Shown piece after piece: positions 26,084 to 34,857 of a DNA stretch of 64,000 nt. Source of the DNA: Bacteroidota bacterium (GTDB taxonomy: Bacteria; Bacteroidota; Bacteroidia; Bacteroidales; GCA-2711565); assembly GCA_018816945.1 (NCBI GenBank), contig JAHIVC010000015.1:1-64000 (forward strand), read 5' to 3'. The notes under the pieces were generated by a model. That model was not told the origin of the DNA and ran no database searches. It saw only the letters and a program-made list of their open reading frames with translations. Both the position numbers and the translations under genes were made by a program. Positions within the stretch are counted from its first letter, which is position 1. The number at the start of each line of letters is the position of its first letter.

Positions 26084-28582
26084 ATGCCAAATTCAGATTA
26101 TCAAATAAAGGAGATCGTAAAGATCGTTCAAGGGGATTTTTATCCCGGAACAGAAAAAGATTCTATTGTCAGAGATATTCTGATTGATAGCAGAAGACTG
26201 ATATCTCCTGTGCGTTGTATGTTCATAGCACTCAGTAGTAAAAGGAACAATGGGCATCTTTATATTAAGGAGCTTTACGATAAGGGCATTCGTCATTTCA
26301 TGGTCACAAAATTACCTGATGATATCAAATCATTTAAGGAAGCCAATTTTATAAGGGTAAAGAATACCCTTGATGCTTTGCAGTTTTTAACAGCATTCCA
26401 TCGTAAAAGGTTTGATATTCCGGTGATTGGCATTACAGGAAGTAATGGGAAGACAATTATTAAAGAATGGCTTTATCAATTATTGCGAACAGATAAAAAT
26501 ATTATCAGAAGCCCAAAAAGTTATAATTCTCAAATTGGAGTGCCATTGTCTGTTTGGCAAATGAATGATGAGCATGAGTTGGCGATTTTTGAAGCCGGAA
26601 TTTCCGAGACTGAGGAAATGGAAAAGCTTCGTAAAATTATTGAGCCGAATATTGGATTGTTTACAAATGTGGGTCATGCTCATGATGAAAACTTCATCAA
26701 TCTTCAGCAAAAGGCCGGGGAAAAACTTAAGCTATTTACAAAGGTTGATGTTTTAATTTATTGTGTTGATCATTCAGAAATTCAGGGAGTAATTATACGA
26801 TCTGAAATCCTGAACAGGATTAAATCCTTCACCTGGAGTTATAAGGGAGAGGCTGATTTGCATAATCTTTCTGTTATAAAACAAAATAATATTACAGTTA
26901 TTTCAGGAAAATTCAATGACAAAGACATTCAGATACAGATTCCATTTATCGATGATGCATCCATTGAAAATGCAGTTCATTGCTGGGCAGTCATGCTTTA
27001 CATGGGATACAACCAATCCGTAATCTCAGAACGGATGCTACAGCTTTCTCCAATTGCAATGCGGTTGGAGATGAAGGAAGGTATTAACAATTGTTCAATC
27101 ATTAACGATAGTTATAATTCAGATATTAATTCGTTAAGTATCGCGTTGGATTTTCTGAAACAACAAAAACAACATACCAAAAGAACGGTAATTCTGTCTG
27201 ATCTGCTTCAAAGTGGACGAAGTGAATTGGATTTATATGGTTATATCTCGGAATTATTGGAGAGCAAAGGAATTCAAAAACTAATTGGAATCGGAGATGC
27301 CATTAGTAATAGTAGGGATCGATTTAAAATGGAGAAATATTTCTTTTCAAGTACGGAAGATTTCTTAAATAAATTTCCATTTACTTCGTTCAACCATGAA
27401 ACAATATTGCTAAAAGGGGCCCGGTTTTTCGAATTTGAACAGATTAGTAGGGCCTTGCAACAAAAAGCGCATGAAACCGTTTTGGAAATCAATTTAAATT
27501 CACTCATCAACAATCTGAATTTTTATCGAAACAAATTAAAAAATCCGGCGACTAAAATCATGGCAATGGTTAAAGCTTTTTCCTATGGTAGTGGAAGTTT
27601 CGAAATAGCCAATGCCTTGCAATTTCACCATGTTGATTATTTGACGGTTGCTTATTCGGATGAAGGCGTAGAATTACGTAAAGCCGGAATCAATACTCCC
27701 ATCATGGTTATGAATCCGGATTGGCAAAGTTTTGACAGCATCATTAAGTACAATTTAGAACCCGAAATATATAGCTTCCGAATTCTTAGTTTGCTCGAAA
27801 AATCGATCAGAGAAAATATTATCCCTGCGAATAAACCAGTTAAAATCCATATTAAACTTGACACAGGAATGCATCGTTTGGGTTTTGAAGAGCATGATAT
27901 AGCGCAATTGTTGGAGCGATTAAAACAAAATAAATCAATTTACCTTCAATCCGTTTTTTCCCATTTGGCAGGCAGTCAGGATAAGGCATTCGACGATTTT
28001 ACGCAACTGCAAATCTCCCGTTTTCAAAAAATGAGCAAGGAGATTATTTCACATGCCGATGATCATCCGGTACTTTGCCATATTCTTAACTCAGCCGGAA
28101 TTAGCCGTTTTCCGGATGCCCAATTCGACATGGTACGATTAGGGATTGGACTTTATGGTATTTCAACCGATAAGTTAGAACAAGCAGAACTTGAAAATGT
28201 GAGTACCTTAAAATCTACCATTTCACAAATCAAACGAATAAAAGTTAACGAAACTGTAGGGTATAATCGTTCCGGCAAAGCAAAAAAGGAAATGATCATC
28301 GCAATTATACCTGTAGGGTATGCCGATGGATTAAGCATGAGCTTAGGTAATGGGGTTGGAAAGTTATGGTTGAACGATAAGTTTGCTCCCATTATTGGCA
28401 ACATTTGCATGGATATGTGCATGATCGATATTTCTGACATTACAGCTATTGAAGGTGATGAAGTGATTATTTTTGGCGAGAATTATCCGATTTGGGAAAT
28501 GGCAGAAAGTATCAAAACCATCCCCTATGAAATTTTGACCGGGATTTCGCGCAGAGTTAAGCGGATTTATTTTCAGGAATAA
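26084..28582 (+). CDS. murF-alr: Bifunctional MurF (UDP-MurNAc-tripeptide:D-Ala-D-Ala ligase) - alanine racemase fusion
   Basis: 832 residues. MurF half (about 1-455): ATP-binding GITGSNGKT at 116-124, then the central and C-terminal Mur ligase domains (EAGISETEEME, NDSYNSDINSL). Racemase half (about 464-832): PLP Lys497 in MVKAFSYGSG, IKLDTGMHRLGF, and the catalytic Tyr in VGYNRSGKA, ending with the beta-domain GISRRVKRIYF. One protein thus makes D-Ala and adds D-Ala-D-Ala to the wall precursor. This fusion is characteristic of Bacteroidota. ATG is 6 bp after the pdxA stop. Confidence 0.96.
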   Translation: MPNSDYQIKEIVKIVQGDFYPGTEKDSIVRDILIDSRRLISPVRCMFIALSSKRNNGHLYIKELYDKGIRHFMVTKLPDDIKSFKEANFIRVKNTLDALQFLTAFHRKRFDIPVIGITGSNGKTIIKEWLYQLLRTDKNIIRSPKSYNSQIGVPLSVWQMNDEHELAIFEAGISETEEMEKLRKIIEPNIGLFTNVGHAHDENFINLQQKAGEKLKLFTKVDVLIYCVDHSEIQGVIIRSEILNRIKSFTWSYKGEADLHNLSVIKQNNITVISGKFNDKDIQIQIPFIDDASIENAVHCWAVMLYMGYNQSVISERMLQLSPIAMRLEMKEGINNCSIINDSYNSDINSLSIALDFLKQQKQHTKRTVILSDLLQSGRSELDLYGYISELLESKGIQKLIGIGDAISNSRDRFKMEKYFFSSTEDFLNKFPFTSFNHETILLKGARFFEFEQISRALQQKAHETVLEINLNSLINNLNFYRNKLKNPATKIMAMVKAFSYGSGSFEIANALQFHHVDYLTVAYSDEGVELRKAGINTPIMVMNPDWQSFDSIIKYNLEPEIYSFRILSLLEKSIRENIIPANKPVKIHIKLDTGMHRLGFEEHDIAQLLERLKQNKSIYLQSVFSHLAGSQDKAFDDFTQLQISRFQKMSKEIISHADDHPVLCHILNSAGISRFPDAQFDMVRLGIGLYGISTDKLEQAELENVSTLKSTISQIKRIKVNETVGYNRSGKAKKEMIIAIIPVGYADGLSMSLGNGVGKLWLNDKFAPIIGNICMDMCMIDISDITAIEGDEVIIFGENYPIWEMAESIKTIPYEILTGISRRVKRIYFQE

Positions 28583-28647
28583 ATGGGAACTGCATATTTA
28601 ATCGAAATAGTTGCATTTACCGGAATAAATCATAACTTTAATGCTGT

Positions 28648-28682
28648 TTTGGATTTAATTACTAAAAATTTAAGTAATTTTG
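28648..28682 (+). promoter_or_regulatory. Promoter of the acidic membrane protein gene (TTTG-N23-TAATTTTG)
   Basis: -33-like TTTG at 28648-28651 and exact -7 TAATTTTG at 28675-28682, 20 bp before the ATG at 28703. Spacing is at the long end for Bacteroidota promoters. Confidence 0.5.
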
Positions 28683-28702
28683 TATTCTATTAATGAATTA
28701 AA

Positions 28703-29182
28703 ATGGAAGACTTTATATATGTTCTGGTTGGTGTGGCTTGGGTAGCTTATTCGATTTATAACCAAGGCCAAAAGCAGAAACGTAAACAGGAGTCTAAGTC
28801 CGAAGTTAGATCAGATGAGGTTTATTCTAAAACTGAAAGTAAATTCGAATCCATTTTAAATGAGAAGTTTAATTTTGAGAGTCTTTTCGAGGTCGAAGAA
28901 AGCAAAGAGGATTATTTAGATAGTCAATTTTCGGAACTTGATGTTGTAGAAGAAGTGGAGAAATATTCGTTCAACAAATCTGAAGCCGAAGGTGTTTCAG
29001 CTTTTAGGACAAAGCAGGAAGTAGGTCCAAACCAAGTTATAAGAAACGAAACTGAATACCACGAGGAAGACGATATGATGAATAATCTGATAGGTGATTT
29101 ATTAAACGATAGAGGTGAATTTGATGTGAGAAAAGCAGTCATTTATTCTGAGATTCTTAATCCTCCTTATATTAAGATTTAA
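28703..29182 (+). CDS. Conserved Bacteroidota acidic membrane-anchored protein of unknown function
   Basis: 159 residues: one N-terminal membrane helix (about 4-18, FIYVLVGVAWVAYSIY), a basic segment (QKQKRKQESK), a long acidic low-complexity middle rich in Glu and Ser, and a short conserved C-terminal block (about 138-159, RGEFDVRKAVIYSEILNPPY). I recognise the FD-RKAVIYSEIL tail as recurrent in Bacteroidota proteins with no assigned role. The layout (anchor, linker, short motif) suggests a membrane-tethered docking peptide, which is only inference. Own promoter; stands between murF-alr and greA. Confidence 0.75.
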   Translation: MEDFIYVLVGVAWVAYSIYNQGQKQKRKQESKSEVRSDEVYSKTESKFESILNEKFNFESLFEVEESKEDYLDSQFSELDVVEEVEKYSFNKSEAEGVSAFRTKQEVGPNQVIRNETEYHEEDDMMNNLIGDLLNDRGEFDVRKAVIYSEILNPPYIKI

Positions 29183-29285
29183 GGTAGCATAATTGAAAAA
29201 TAATCATTACAGTATAAAAAGAGTTCAATGATTTATTGTTTTTACAAAAATTTTGAGGACACACAAGGCTTAGTTGGCCAAGGCG

Positions 29286-29359
29286 CATAAATTGTATTGT
29301 TAATTTATGCCATCAATTTTATTATTTATATAGAAAGACCTTAGTTTAGGGTCTTTTTT
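29286..29359 (+). terminator. Two hairpins in the greA leader; the second is an intrinsic terminator
   Basis: Hairpin 1: CATAAATT (29286-29293) with AATTTATG (29302-29309). Hairpin 2: AAAGACC (29334-29340) with GGTCTTT (29350-29356), followed by T's to 29359. The terminator ends 23 bp before the greA ATG, so it either ends the upstream transcript or attenuates greA. Confidence 0.7.
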
Positions 29360-29382
29360 ATCTGCTTACAAAAAATGAAATT

Positions 29383-29856
29383 ATGTCAGACATTAGGTAT
29401 TATACAGAGGAAGGGTTGCAAAAATTAAAGAATGAGTTGGAGCAACTAATGGTGATCGAACGTCCATTAATATCCAAACAAATTGCGGAAGCAAGGGACA
29501 AGGGCGATTTATCTGAAAATGCGGAATATGATGCTGCAAAAAATGCCCAAGGCATGCTGGAATTAAAAATTTCCAAATTGCAGGAGATGATCAGTAATGT
29601 CCGCATTATTGACGAATCAAAACTTGATAATTCAAAAGTGTTGATCCTATCGAGAGTAAGGCTTAGAAATTTGCAAAATAATGCAGAAATGTCTTATGTA
29701 CTTGTACCTGAGAAGGAGGCAGATTTAAAAAGTGGCAAACTCTCCGTTACCTCACCGATTGCTAAAGGTTTGTTGGGGAAAAGTGTAGGTGAGCAAGCTC
29801 AAATTTCAGTTCCTGCAGGCAGTATTATTTTTGAAATTCTTGAAATCTCGAGATAA
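29383..29856 (+). CDS. greA: Transcription elongation factor GreA
   Basis: 157 residues, the standard length. N-terminal coiled coil (about 5-75: YYTEEGLQKLKNELEQL, then ARDKGDLSENAEYDAAKNAQ with the acidic tip DLSENAEYD) and a C-terminal FKBP-like domain. It inserts into the RNA polymerase secondary channel and stimulates cleavage of backtracked RNA. 17 bp upstream of the HIT-protein gene. The terminator-like hairpin just upstream of its start resembles in placement the attenuator of E. coli greA. Confidence 0.96.
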   Translation: MSDIRYYTEEGLQKLKNELEQLMVIERPLISKQIAEARDKGDLSENAEYDAAKNAQGMLELKISKLQEMISNVRIIDESKLDNSKVLILSRVRLRNLQNNAEMSYVLVPEKEADLKSGKLSVTSPIAKGLLGKSVGEQAQISVPAGSIIFEILEISR

Positions 29857-29873
29857 TTATAAAATATAAAATT

Positions 29874-30278
29874 ATGGCATCCATTTTTACCAAAATTATT
29901 AAGGGTGAAATCCCTTCATATAAAGTGGCCGAAGATGAGCATTTTTATGCCTTCCTTGATATTAATCCTTTATCAAAAGGTCATACCCTTGTGGTTCCGA
30001 AGCAAGAAATTGATTATATTTTTGATTTGGACGATCAGTATTTAGGAGCTTTGCACATTTTCTCCAAAAAAGTATCAAAAGCCATTTCAGAGGTTATCCC
30101 TTCGAAAAGGATAGGTGTTGTTGTTTATGGTTTGGATGTACCACATGCCCATATTCACCTTATCCCATTAATTGAGGGTAATGAAATTAATTTTAATAGT
30201 GAAAAGGTAAAACTCAGTCCCGAACAAATGATTGAAATTGCGAAAAAGATTTTAGCAGCTTTTTCAGCAAAACATTAA
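29874..30278 (+). CDS. HIT-family nucleotide-binding hydrolase (HinT-like)
   Basis: 134 residues. Starts ASIFTKIIKGEIPSYKVAEDE, as in Hint proteins, with FLDINPLSKGHTLVVPK and the catalytic histidine triad HAHIHLIPL. Such proteins hydrolyse nucleoside phosphoramidates and aminoacyl-adenylates in the cytoplasm; the biological substrate is not evident. Co-oriented with greA with a 17-bp gap, probably one transcript. Confidence 0.94.
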   Translation: MASIFTKIIKGEIPSYKVAEDEHFYAFLDINPLSKGHTLVVPKQEIDYIFDLDDQYLGALHIFSKKVSKAISEVIPSKRIGVVVYGLDVPHAHIHLIPLIEGNEINFNSEKVKLSPEQMIEIAKKILAAFSAKH

Positions 30279-30308
30279 TTCAATTTTTAAAGAAACTAAA
30301 AAGAGGTT

Positions 30309-30356
30309 CTGTCGAGACTTGCATTGAGCTTGTCGAAATGTAGTCGAGACTTGGCA
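30309..30356. repeat. Copy of dispersed TCGAGAC...GTCGAAA repeat
   Basis: TCGAGACTTG occurs at 30312 and again at 30344, flanking TTGAGCTTGTCGAAATG. The same pattern occurs at 37558-37587 and, on the other strand and diverged, at 34477-34512. It lies between convergent genes. Confidence 0.6.
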
Positions 30357-30363
30357 TCATTTC

Positions 30364-32265
30364 TTAATAAGCCCTTTCGTTACGTCCTTCAATATAATTA
30401 ATGAATGATCGGTTCACAACACGATTTCCTCCGGGAGTCGGGTAGTTTCCGGTAAAATACCAATCTCCCAAATGATTTGGGATGGCTTCATGCAAATCTT
30501 CAATGGTTTGATAAATCACCTGAACTTTAGCTTTTAAGTCTTTATGGGTAAGCATTTGAGCTATTTTTTCGGAGATTTGTTCGGCTGTAAATGGTTTGTA
30601 AATATTTTTAACATAATTTACCACCTGTTCCTTTGGGAGCTTATCCTGAGCCTTACATTTATTATAAACTTCATTGATGATGTGATTTTGCCTGGTGTCG
30701 CCCAATAATTCAATCACGGCCCTGAAAGCAATAAAATCATTGAGTTTCGCCATATCAATGCCATAACAATCAGGATAACGAATTTGTGGGGCCGAAGAAG
30801 CAACAATGATCTTTTTTGGATTTAATCGGTCAAGAATACGAAGGATACTTTGTTTAAGGGTGGTTCCCCTAACAATCGAATCATCAATTACAACCAGGTT
30901 ATCAGTATCTTTAGTCACCGTTCCATAAGTCACATCATAAACGTGCGCTACCAGATCATCGCGCTGGGTATCCTGTGTGATAAAAGTCCTGAGCTTTAAA
31001 TCTTTTACGGCTACTTTTTCAATTTGTGGTTTTAACTTAAATATTTCCTTGAGCTTTTCCGGAGTCGCATCTTTGCCAAGTTGAAGGATCTTTTCAGTTT
31101 TGATACCGTCGCAGAAATTGTCCATTTCCTCCATTAATCCCCTGAAAGCCACAGAAGCCGTATTTGGGATATAGGAAAAAACCGTTTTATCAAGTTTGTA
31201 GTCAACAGCCTTTAAAATAGCTGGTGTGAGCAAGCTTCCAAGTTTTTTTCGTTCTTTATAAATATCTTCATCTGTACCCCTTGAAAAATAAATTCGTTCG
31301 AACGAACAAGCTTTTTTAGGCAAAGCCTCAGTATAAGGATGAGTTCCGGTTGTGCCATCTTTTTTAACAATAAGTGCATGCCCTGGTTGTAATTCTTTAA
31401 TCTGGTCGGTTTGCAAATTGAACGCGGTTTGAATTACGGGACGCTCAGAAGCAGCGATAACAATTTCATCATCATGATAAAAGAATGCAGGTCTGATGCC
31501 TGAAGGATCGCGCATTACAAAAGCATCGCCATGGCCGATCATTCCGGTTATTACAAAACCCCCATCCCAATCGCGCGAAGCACGGCCTAAGACATTTAAT
31601 ACATCAAGGTCTTTGGCAATTAATTCAGAAATGTCTTTTTGAAGATGTCCGTCATTTTTAAATTTCCGATAAAGTTTGTCATTTTCCTCATCAATAAAAT
31701 GACCTATTTTTTCCAAAATGGTAACCGTATCGGAAGTTTCGACAGGCGATTGGCCATAGGCGATCAACTCTGCAAATAATTGATCCATATTGGTTAAATT
31801 GAAATTCCCGGCAATGGCTAAATTGCGGGTTTTCCAGTTATTCCTTCTGATGAATGGGTGAAGTGATGAGGGAGTATTTCCACCAAAGGTACCATAGCGT
31901 AAGTGGCCAATATATAATTCGCTAATGAAAGGTACGTTATGTTTAAGCCAGCCTATATCGTTTAATCGTGCAGGATGACTTTTTTTAATCAGTTCCATTT
32001 GATCATAGACCTGTCCGAAAATCTCCTTAAGTGCAGTTGGTGAATTTGAGCGTATCCGATTGATGTATTTATGCCCGGGAGGCATGTCAAATTTAATATT
32101 TGCAATACCTGCACCATCCTGGCCACGGTTGTGTTGCTTCTGCATCAGCAAATAAAGCTTGTTAAAACCATAGAAAGCGGTCCCGTATTTTTCCAGATAA
32201 AACTCCAATGGTTTCAATAAACGAACAAAGGCGATTCCACATTCATGCTTTATAGCATCACTCAT
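30364..32265 (-). CDS. PurF-like amidophosphoribosyltransferase (long Bacteroidota form)
   Basis: 633 residues. N-terminal class II glutamine amidotransferase domain: Cys9 in MSDAIKHECGIAF, then QKQHNRGQDGAGIAN and the GHLRYGTFGGN block. C-terminal phosphoribosyltransferase domain with PRPP loop VVIDDSIVRGTTLKQSI. It is about 130 residues longer than E. coli PurF. Cys9 is preceded by eight residues, so a propeptide must be removed to expose it if the Ntn mechanism holds, as in B. subtilis PurF. Reaction would be PRPP plus glutamine to phosphoribosylamine; a separate role for this paralogue group is possible. A TATTTTTG -7 element lies at 32288-32295. Confidence 0.85.
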   Translation of the reverse strand: MSDAIKHECGIAFVRLLKPLEFYLEKYGTAFYGFNKLYLLMQKQHNRGQDGAGIANIKFDMPPGHKYINRIRSNSPTALKEIFGQVYDQMELIKKSHPARLNDIGWLKHNVPFISELYIGHLRYGTFGGNTPSSLHPFIRRNNWKTRNLAIAGNFNLTNMDQLFAELIAYGQSPVETSDTVTILEKIGHFIDEENDKLYRKFKNDGHLQKDISELIAKDLDVLNVLGRASRDWDGGFVITGMIGHGDAFVMRDPSGIRPAFFYHDDEIVIAASERPVIQTAFNLQTDQIKELQPGHALIVKKDGTTGTHPYTEALPKKACSFERIYFSRGTDEDIYKERKKLGSLLTPAILKAVDYKLDKTVFSYIPNTASVAFRGLMEEMDNFCDGIKTEKILQLGKDATPEKLKEIFKLKPQIEKVAVKDLKLRTFITQDTQRDDLVAHVYDVTYGTVTKDTDNLVVIDDSIVRGTTLKQSILRILDRLNPKKIIVASSAPQIRYPDCYGIDMAKLNDFIAFRAVIELLGDTRQNHIINEVYNKCKAQDKLPKEQVVNYVKNIYKPFTAEQISEKIAQMLTHKDLKAKVQVIYQTIEDLHEAIPNHLGDWYFTGNYPTPGGNRVVNRSFINYIEGRNERAY

Positions 32266-32363
32266 AATTGCAAATTTTAATGAACTACAAAAATAATCAT
32301 TTATTAAAATGCTTTTGCCCTTCGTGAATAAGTTTTATTTTTATGCTCTTTTAAAATGAGATT

Positions 32364-32813
32364 ATGATTAAGATTCGTGAAGCAAATAAAACAGATATTC
32401 CATTTATTGTTGACTTTCAGTTGATCATGGCGATGGAATCGGAAGGAATGGAACTGGAATTGGAAGTATTGCAAAATGGAGTGAGTGCTGTTTTTGATGA
32501 CCCTGGTAAAGGTAAATACTATGTTGCTGAATATAATGGCGAGGTTGTAGGCTCAATGTTAAACACATTCGAATGGAGCGATTGGCGAAATGGAACGATT
32601 ATTTGGTTTCAATCGGTTTATGTGAAACCCGAATTCCGCAAACTTGGAATCTTTAAAGAGATGTACCTGCATATAAAACAAAGAGTAATTAATGACGATT
32701 CGATGAAAGGCATGCGTTTGTACGTTGATAGCGGAAACGAAAGAGCTCAGAAAGTATATCAGGCAATTGGAATGACGGGTGATCATTACGATACTTATGA
32801 ATGGATGAAATAA
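32364..32813 (+). CDS. GNAT-family N-acetyltransferase
   Basis: 149 residues with the GNAT fold: N-terminal IKIREANKTDIPFIVDFQ, central strand VGSMLNTFEWSDWR, acetyl-CoA-binding VYVKPEFRKLGIFKEMYLHIK (about 91-111, in place of the usual R/QxxGxG/A) and a C-terminal LYVDSGNERAQKVYQAIGM. The acceptor cannot be inferred. It precedes the exported dipeptidase by 15 bp, so they are probably co-transcribed. Confidence 0.9.
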   Translation: MIKIREANKTDIPFIVDFQLIMAMESEGMELELEVLQNGVSAVFDDPGKGKYYVAEYNGEVVGSMLNTFEWSDWRNGTIIWFQSVYVKPEFRKLGIFKEMYLHIKQRVINDDSMKGMRLYVDSGNERAQKVYQAIGMTGDHYDTYEWMK

Positions 32814-32828
32814 TAAAATCAAATCTAT

Positions 32829-34430
32829 ATGAAATTTACAAAATCAATATTTGGATTGGCAGCAATGATATTTCTGTCGGGTTCAATTTATGCACAAGTT
32901 GATAAAAGCGATTGGGAAGGAAATACACCTGATGGATGTACCTCGATTACGGTTGGGAAAAAAGCCACCATCGATGGATCGGTAATTACTTCACATACTG
33001 ACGATAGTCACAGAACCCGATCATGGATGAATATCATCCCTGCTCAAAAGCATAAGAAAGGAAGCACTACACCTATGTTTAAAAGATTGGCCAATGATAA
33101 TTTTAAAATGCCAACCTATGAGCATAAAGAAATAGGATCTATCCCACAGGTTTCAGAAACATATGGGTTTATTAATACTGCTTATCCTTGCATGAATACC
33201 GAACAGCTCGCAATGGGTGAGTCTACTTTTGGTGGACGCGAAGAATTGATTTCTGATAATGGACTGATTGATTGTCAGCGATTATGCCAGTTAATGCTTG
33301 AAAGATGCACCACTGCTCGCGATGCCATAAAAATGGCTGATGAGTTGACTAAAAAATATGGTTGGAATGATGCGGGCGAAGCATTGACCATTGCTGACAC
33401 CAAAGAAGTCTGGCATTTCGAAATTGTTGGACCGGGTAAGGGAAAAACAGGAGCAGTTTGGGTTGCCCAACGAGTGCCAGATGATCATGTCTCGGTAAAC
33501 GTAAATGCTTCAACTATAAAAGAAATTGATTTAAATCAGCCTGATTATTTCATGGCCTCCGAAAATATTTTTGAGGTAGCCAAAGCAAATGGTTGGTGGA
33601 ACCCAGAAAAAGAAACTTTCAGGTTTTGTTATGCCTATGCTCCGGAAAGCAGAACTTCCATGGCTTCAAGAAGAAGGGAATGGAGGGTTTTTGATTTATT
33701 GGCGCCATCTTTAAAATTGGATCCGAATGCCGAAAATTATCCATTTTCAGTTAAACCTGATGAATTGGTAACTTTAGAAAAATTGGTTACTATTTTTCAG
33801 GATACCTATGAAGGAACGCCTTTTGACATGACCAGAGATTTACAGGTTGCTGATGATAAGGGGAATATGGTTAAGTCTCCATTAGCAAATCCTCAAATGC
33901 CTTATGATGAAAACAAATTGTTCAGAATCAACGGTGGCTGGGGCTGGAGAGGCGAACGGAATATTGCTCGTTGGTACACCATGTATGCAACCATCATTCA
34001 ATGTCGTGATTGGTTGCCTAACCATATTGGAGGCGTGGTATGGCTGGCTCAGGATAATGTGGCAACTTCCATTTACATTCCGGTATATAGCGGAGTAAAT
34101 GATTTGCCCGAATCATATAAAACTCCGGGTAGGCCGAATGGTTATACGATGAAAAGTGCCTGGTGGGCATTTAATCGCTTAGGTACACTTGCTTCTCAGC
34201 GCTGGGGCGATATGCGTCATGATGTGGATGCCGTTTGGAAACCCATGCAAAAAGAACTTTTTGACAAACAGCAAAGCTTCGAGCAGGAGGCGGTTAAAAT
34301 CTATAAAAAAGATCCAAGATCTCTTGATAAATTCTTAACGGATTATACCATGCTTCATGGTGAAAAAGTAGTAAGTAAAGCATGGGATCTTGGGGATTTT
34401 CTTTGGACTAAATACGACGAATTATTTTAA
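32829..34430 (+). CDS. Exported C69-family dipeptidase (PepD-like)
   Basis: 533 residues. Signal peptide 1-22 (IYAQ), a short propeptide, then nucleophile Cys37 in GCTSITVGKKATIDGSVITSHTDD, matching family C69/U34 Ntn hydrolases that self-process to expose the Cys. GWNDAGEALTIADTKEVWHFEIVGPGKG and WVAQRVPDDHVSVNVN are conserved. Periplasmic or surface peptide degradation fits its place among other exported peptidases in this window (M14, S9, M24). Downstream is 427 bp of non-coding DNA. Confidence 0.9.
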   Translation: MKFTKSIFGLAAMIFLSGSIYAQVDKSDWEGNTPDGCTSITVGKKATIDGSVITSHTDDSHRTRSWMNIIPAQKHKKGSTTPMFKRLANDNFKMPTYEHKEIGSIPQVSETYGFINTAYPCMNTEQLAMGESTFGGREELISDNGLIDCQRLCQLMLERCTTARDAIKMADELTKKYGWNDAGEALTIADTKEVWHFEIVGPGKGKTGAVWVAQRVPDDHVSVNVNASTIKEIDLNQPDYFMASENIFEVAKANGWWNPEKETFRFCYAYAPESRTSMASRRREWRVFDLLAPSLKLDPNAENYPFSVKPDELVTLEKLVTIFQDTYEGTPFDMTRDLQVADDKGNMVKSPLANPQMPYDENKLFRINGGWGWRGERNIARWYTMYATIIQCRDWLPNHIGGVVWLAQDNVATSIYIPVYSGVNDLPESYKTPGRPNGYTMKSAWWAFNRLGTLASQRWGDMRHDVDAVWKPMQKELFDKQQSFEQEAVKIYKKDPRSLDKFLTDYTMLHGEKVVSKAWDLGDFLWTKYDELF

Positions 34431-34857
34431 TCATTGAGGCTCATCTATTCGGGTGGGAATTGATCTGATTCTGTTCTCGACATACTTCGGCTGGCTCAGT
34501 ACAAGCGCTCGAACAGACATAAAATGTTTGGAAAACTATAATTTGGCAGGCATCTCGATCTTTTTAAGAGGTGACCTGGACTCCAATGTTCTCGACAGCC
34601 AGCCAAATTAAGCGGAACTAGAAGTATTTAGCTTATCAATTTTTATCCGTCATTGGATGTAAACTATCGTGTGGTTTATAATTTTGTTTACATCCTGTTC
34701 ATTGATATAAATAAACAGTTTAAATATCTAAACAATTAAGAACTTCCTCTATATTTCCGTTCCTACAACAAAACTATTCACCTCATTCAGATTTAGGCAT
34801 CTTTAATTTCATTATTATTGTATCTGACAAACCAGATATTTTCAAAAACCAAATAAA
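34431..34857. other. 427-bp spacer with repeat remnants
   Basis: No protein gene. It contains a copy of the TCGAGAC/GTCGAAA dispersed repeat in the opposite orientation (34477-34512) and an inverted repeat TAATTTGGC (34539-34547) / GCCAAATTA (34602-34610). The remainder is AT-rich and probably includes the M14 gene promoter, with no clear TAnnTTTG. Confidence 0.6.
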
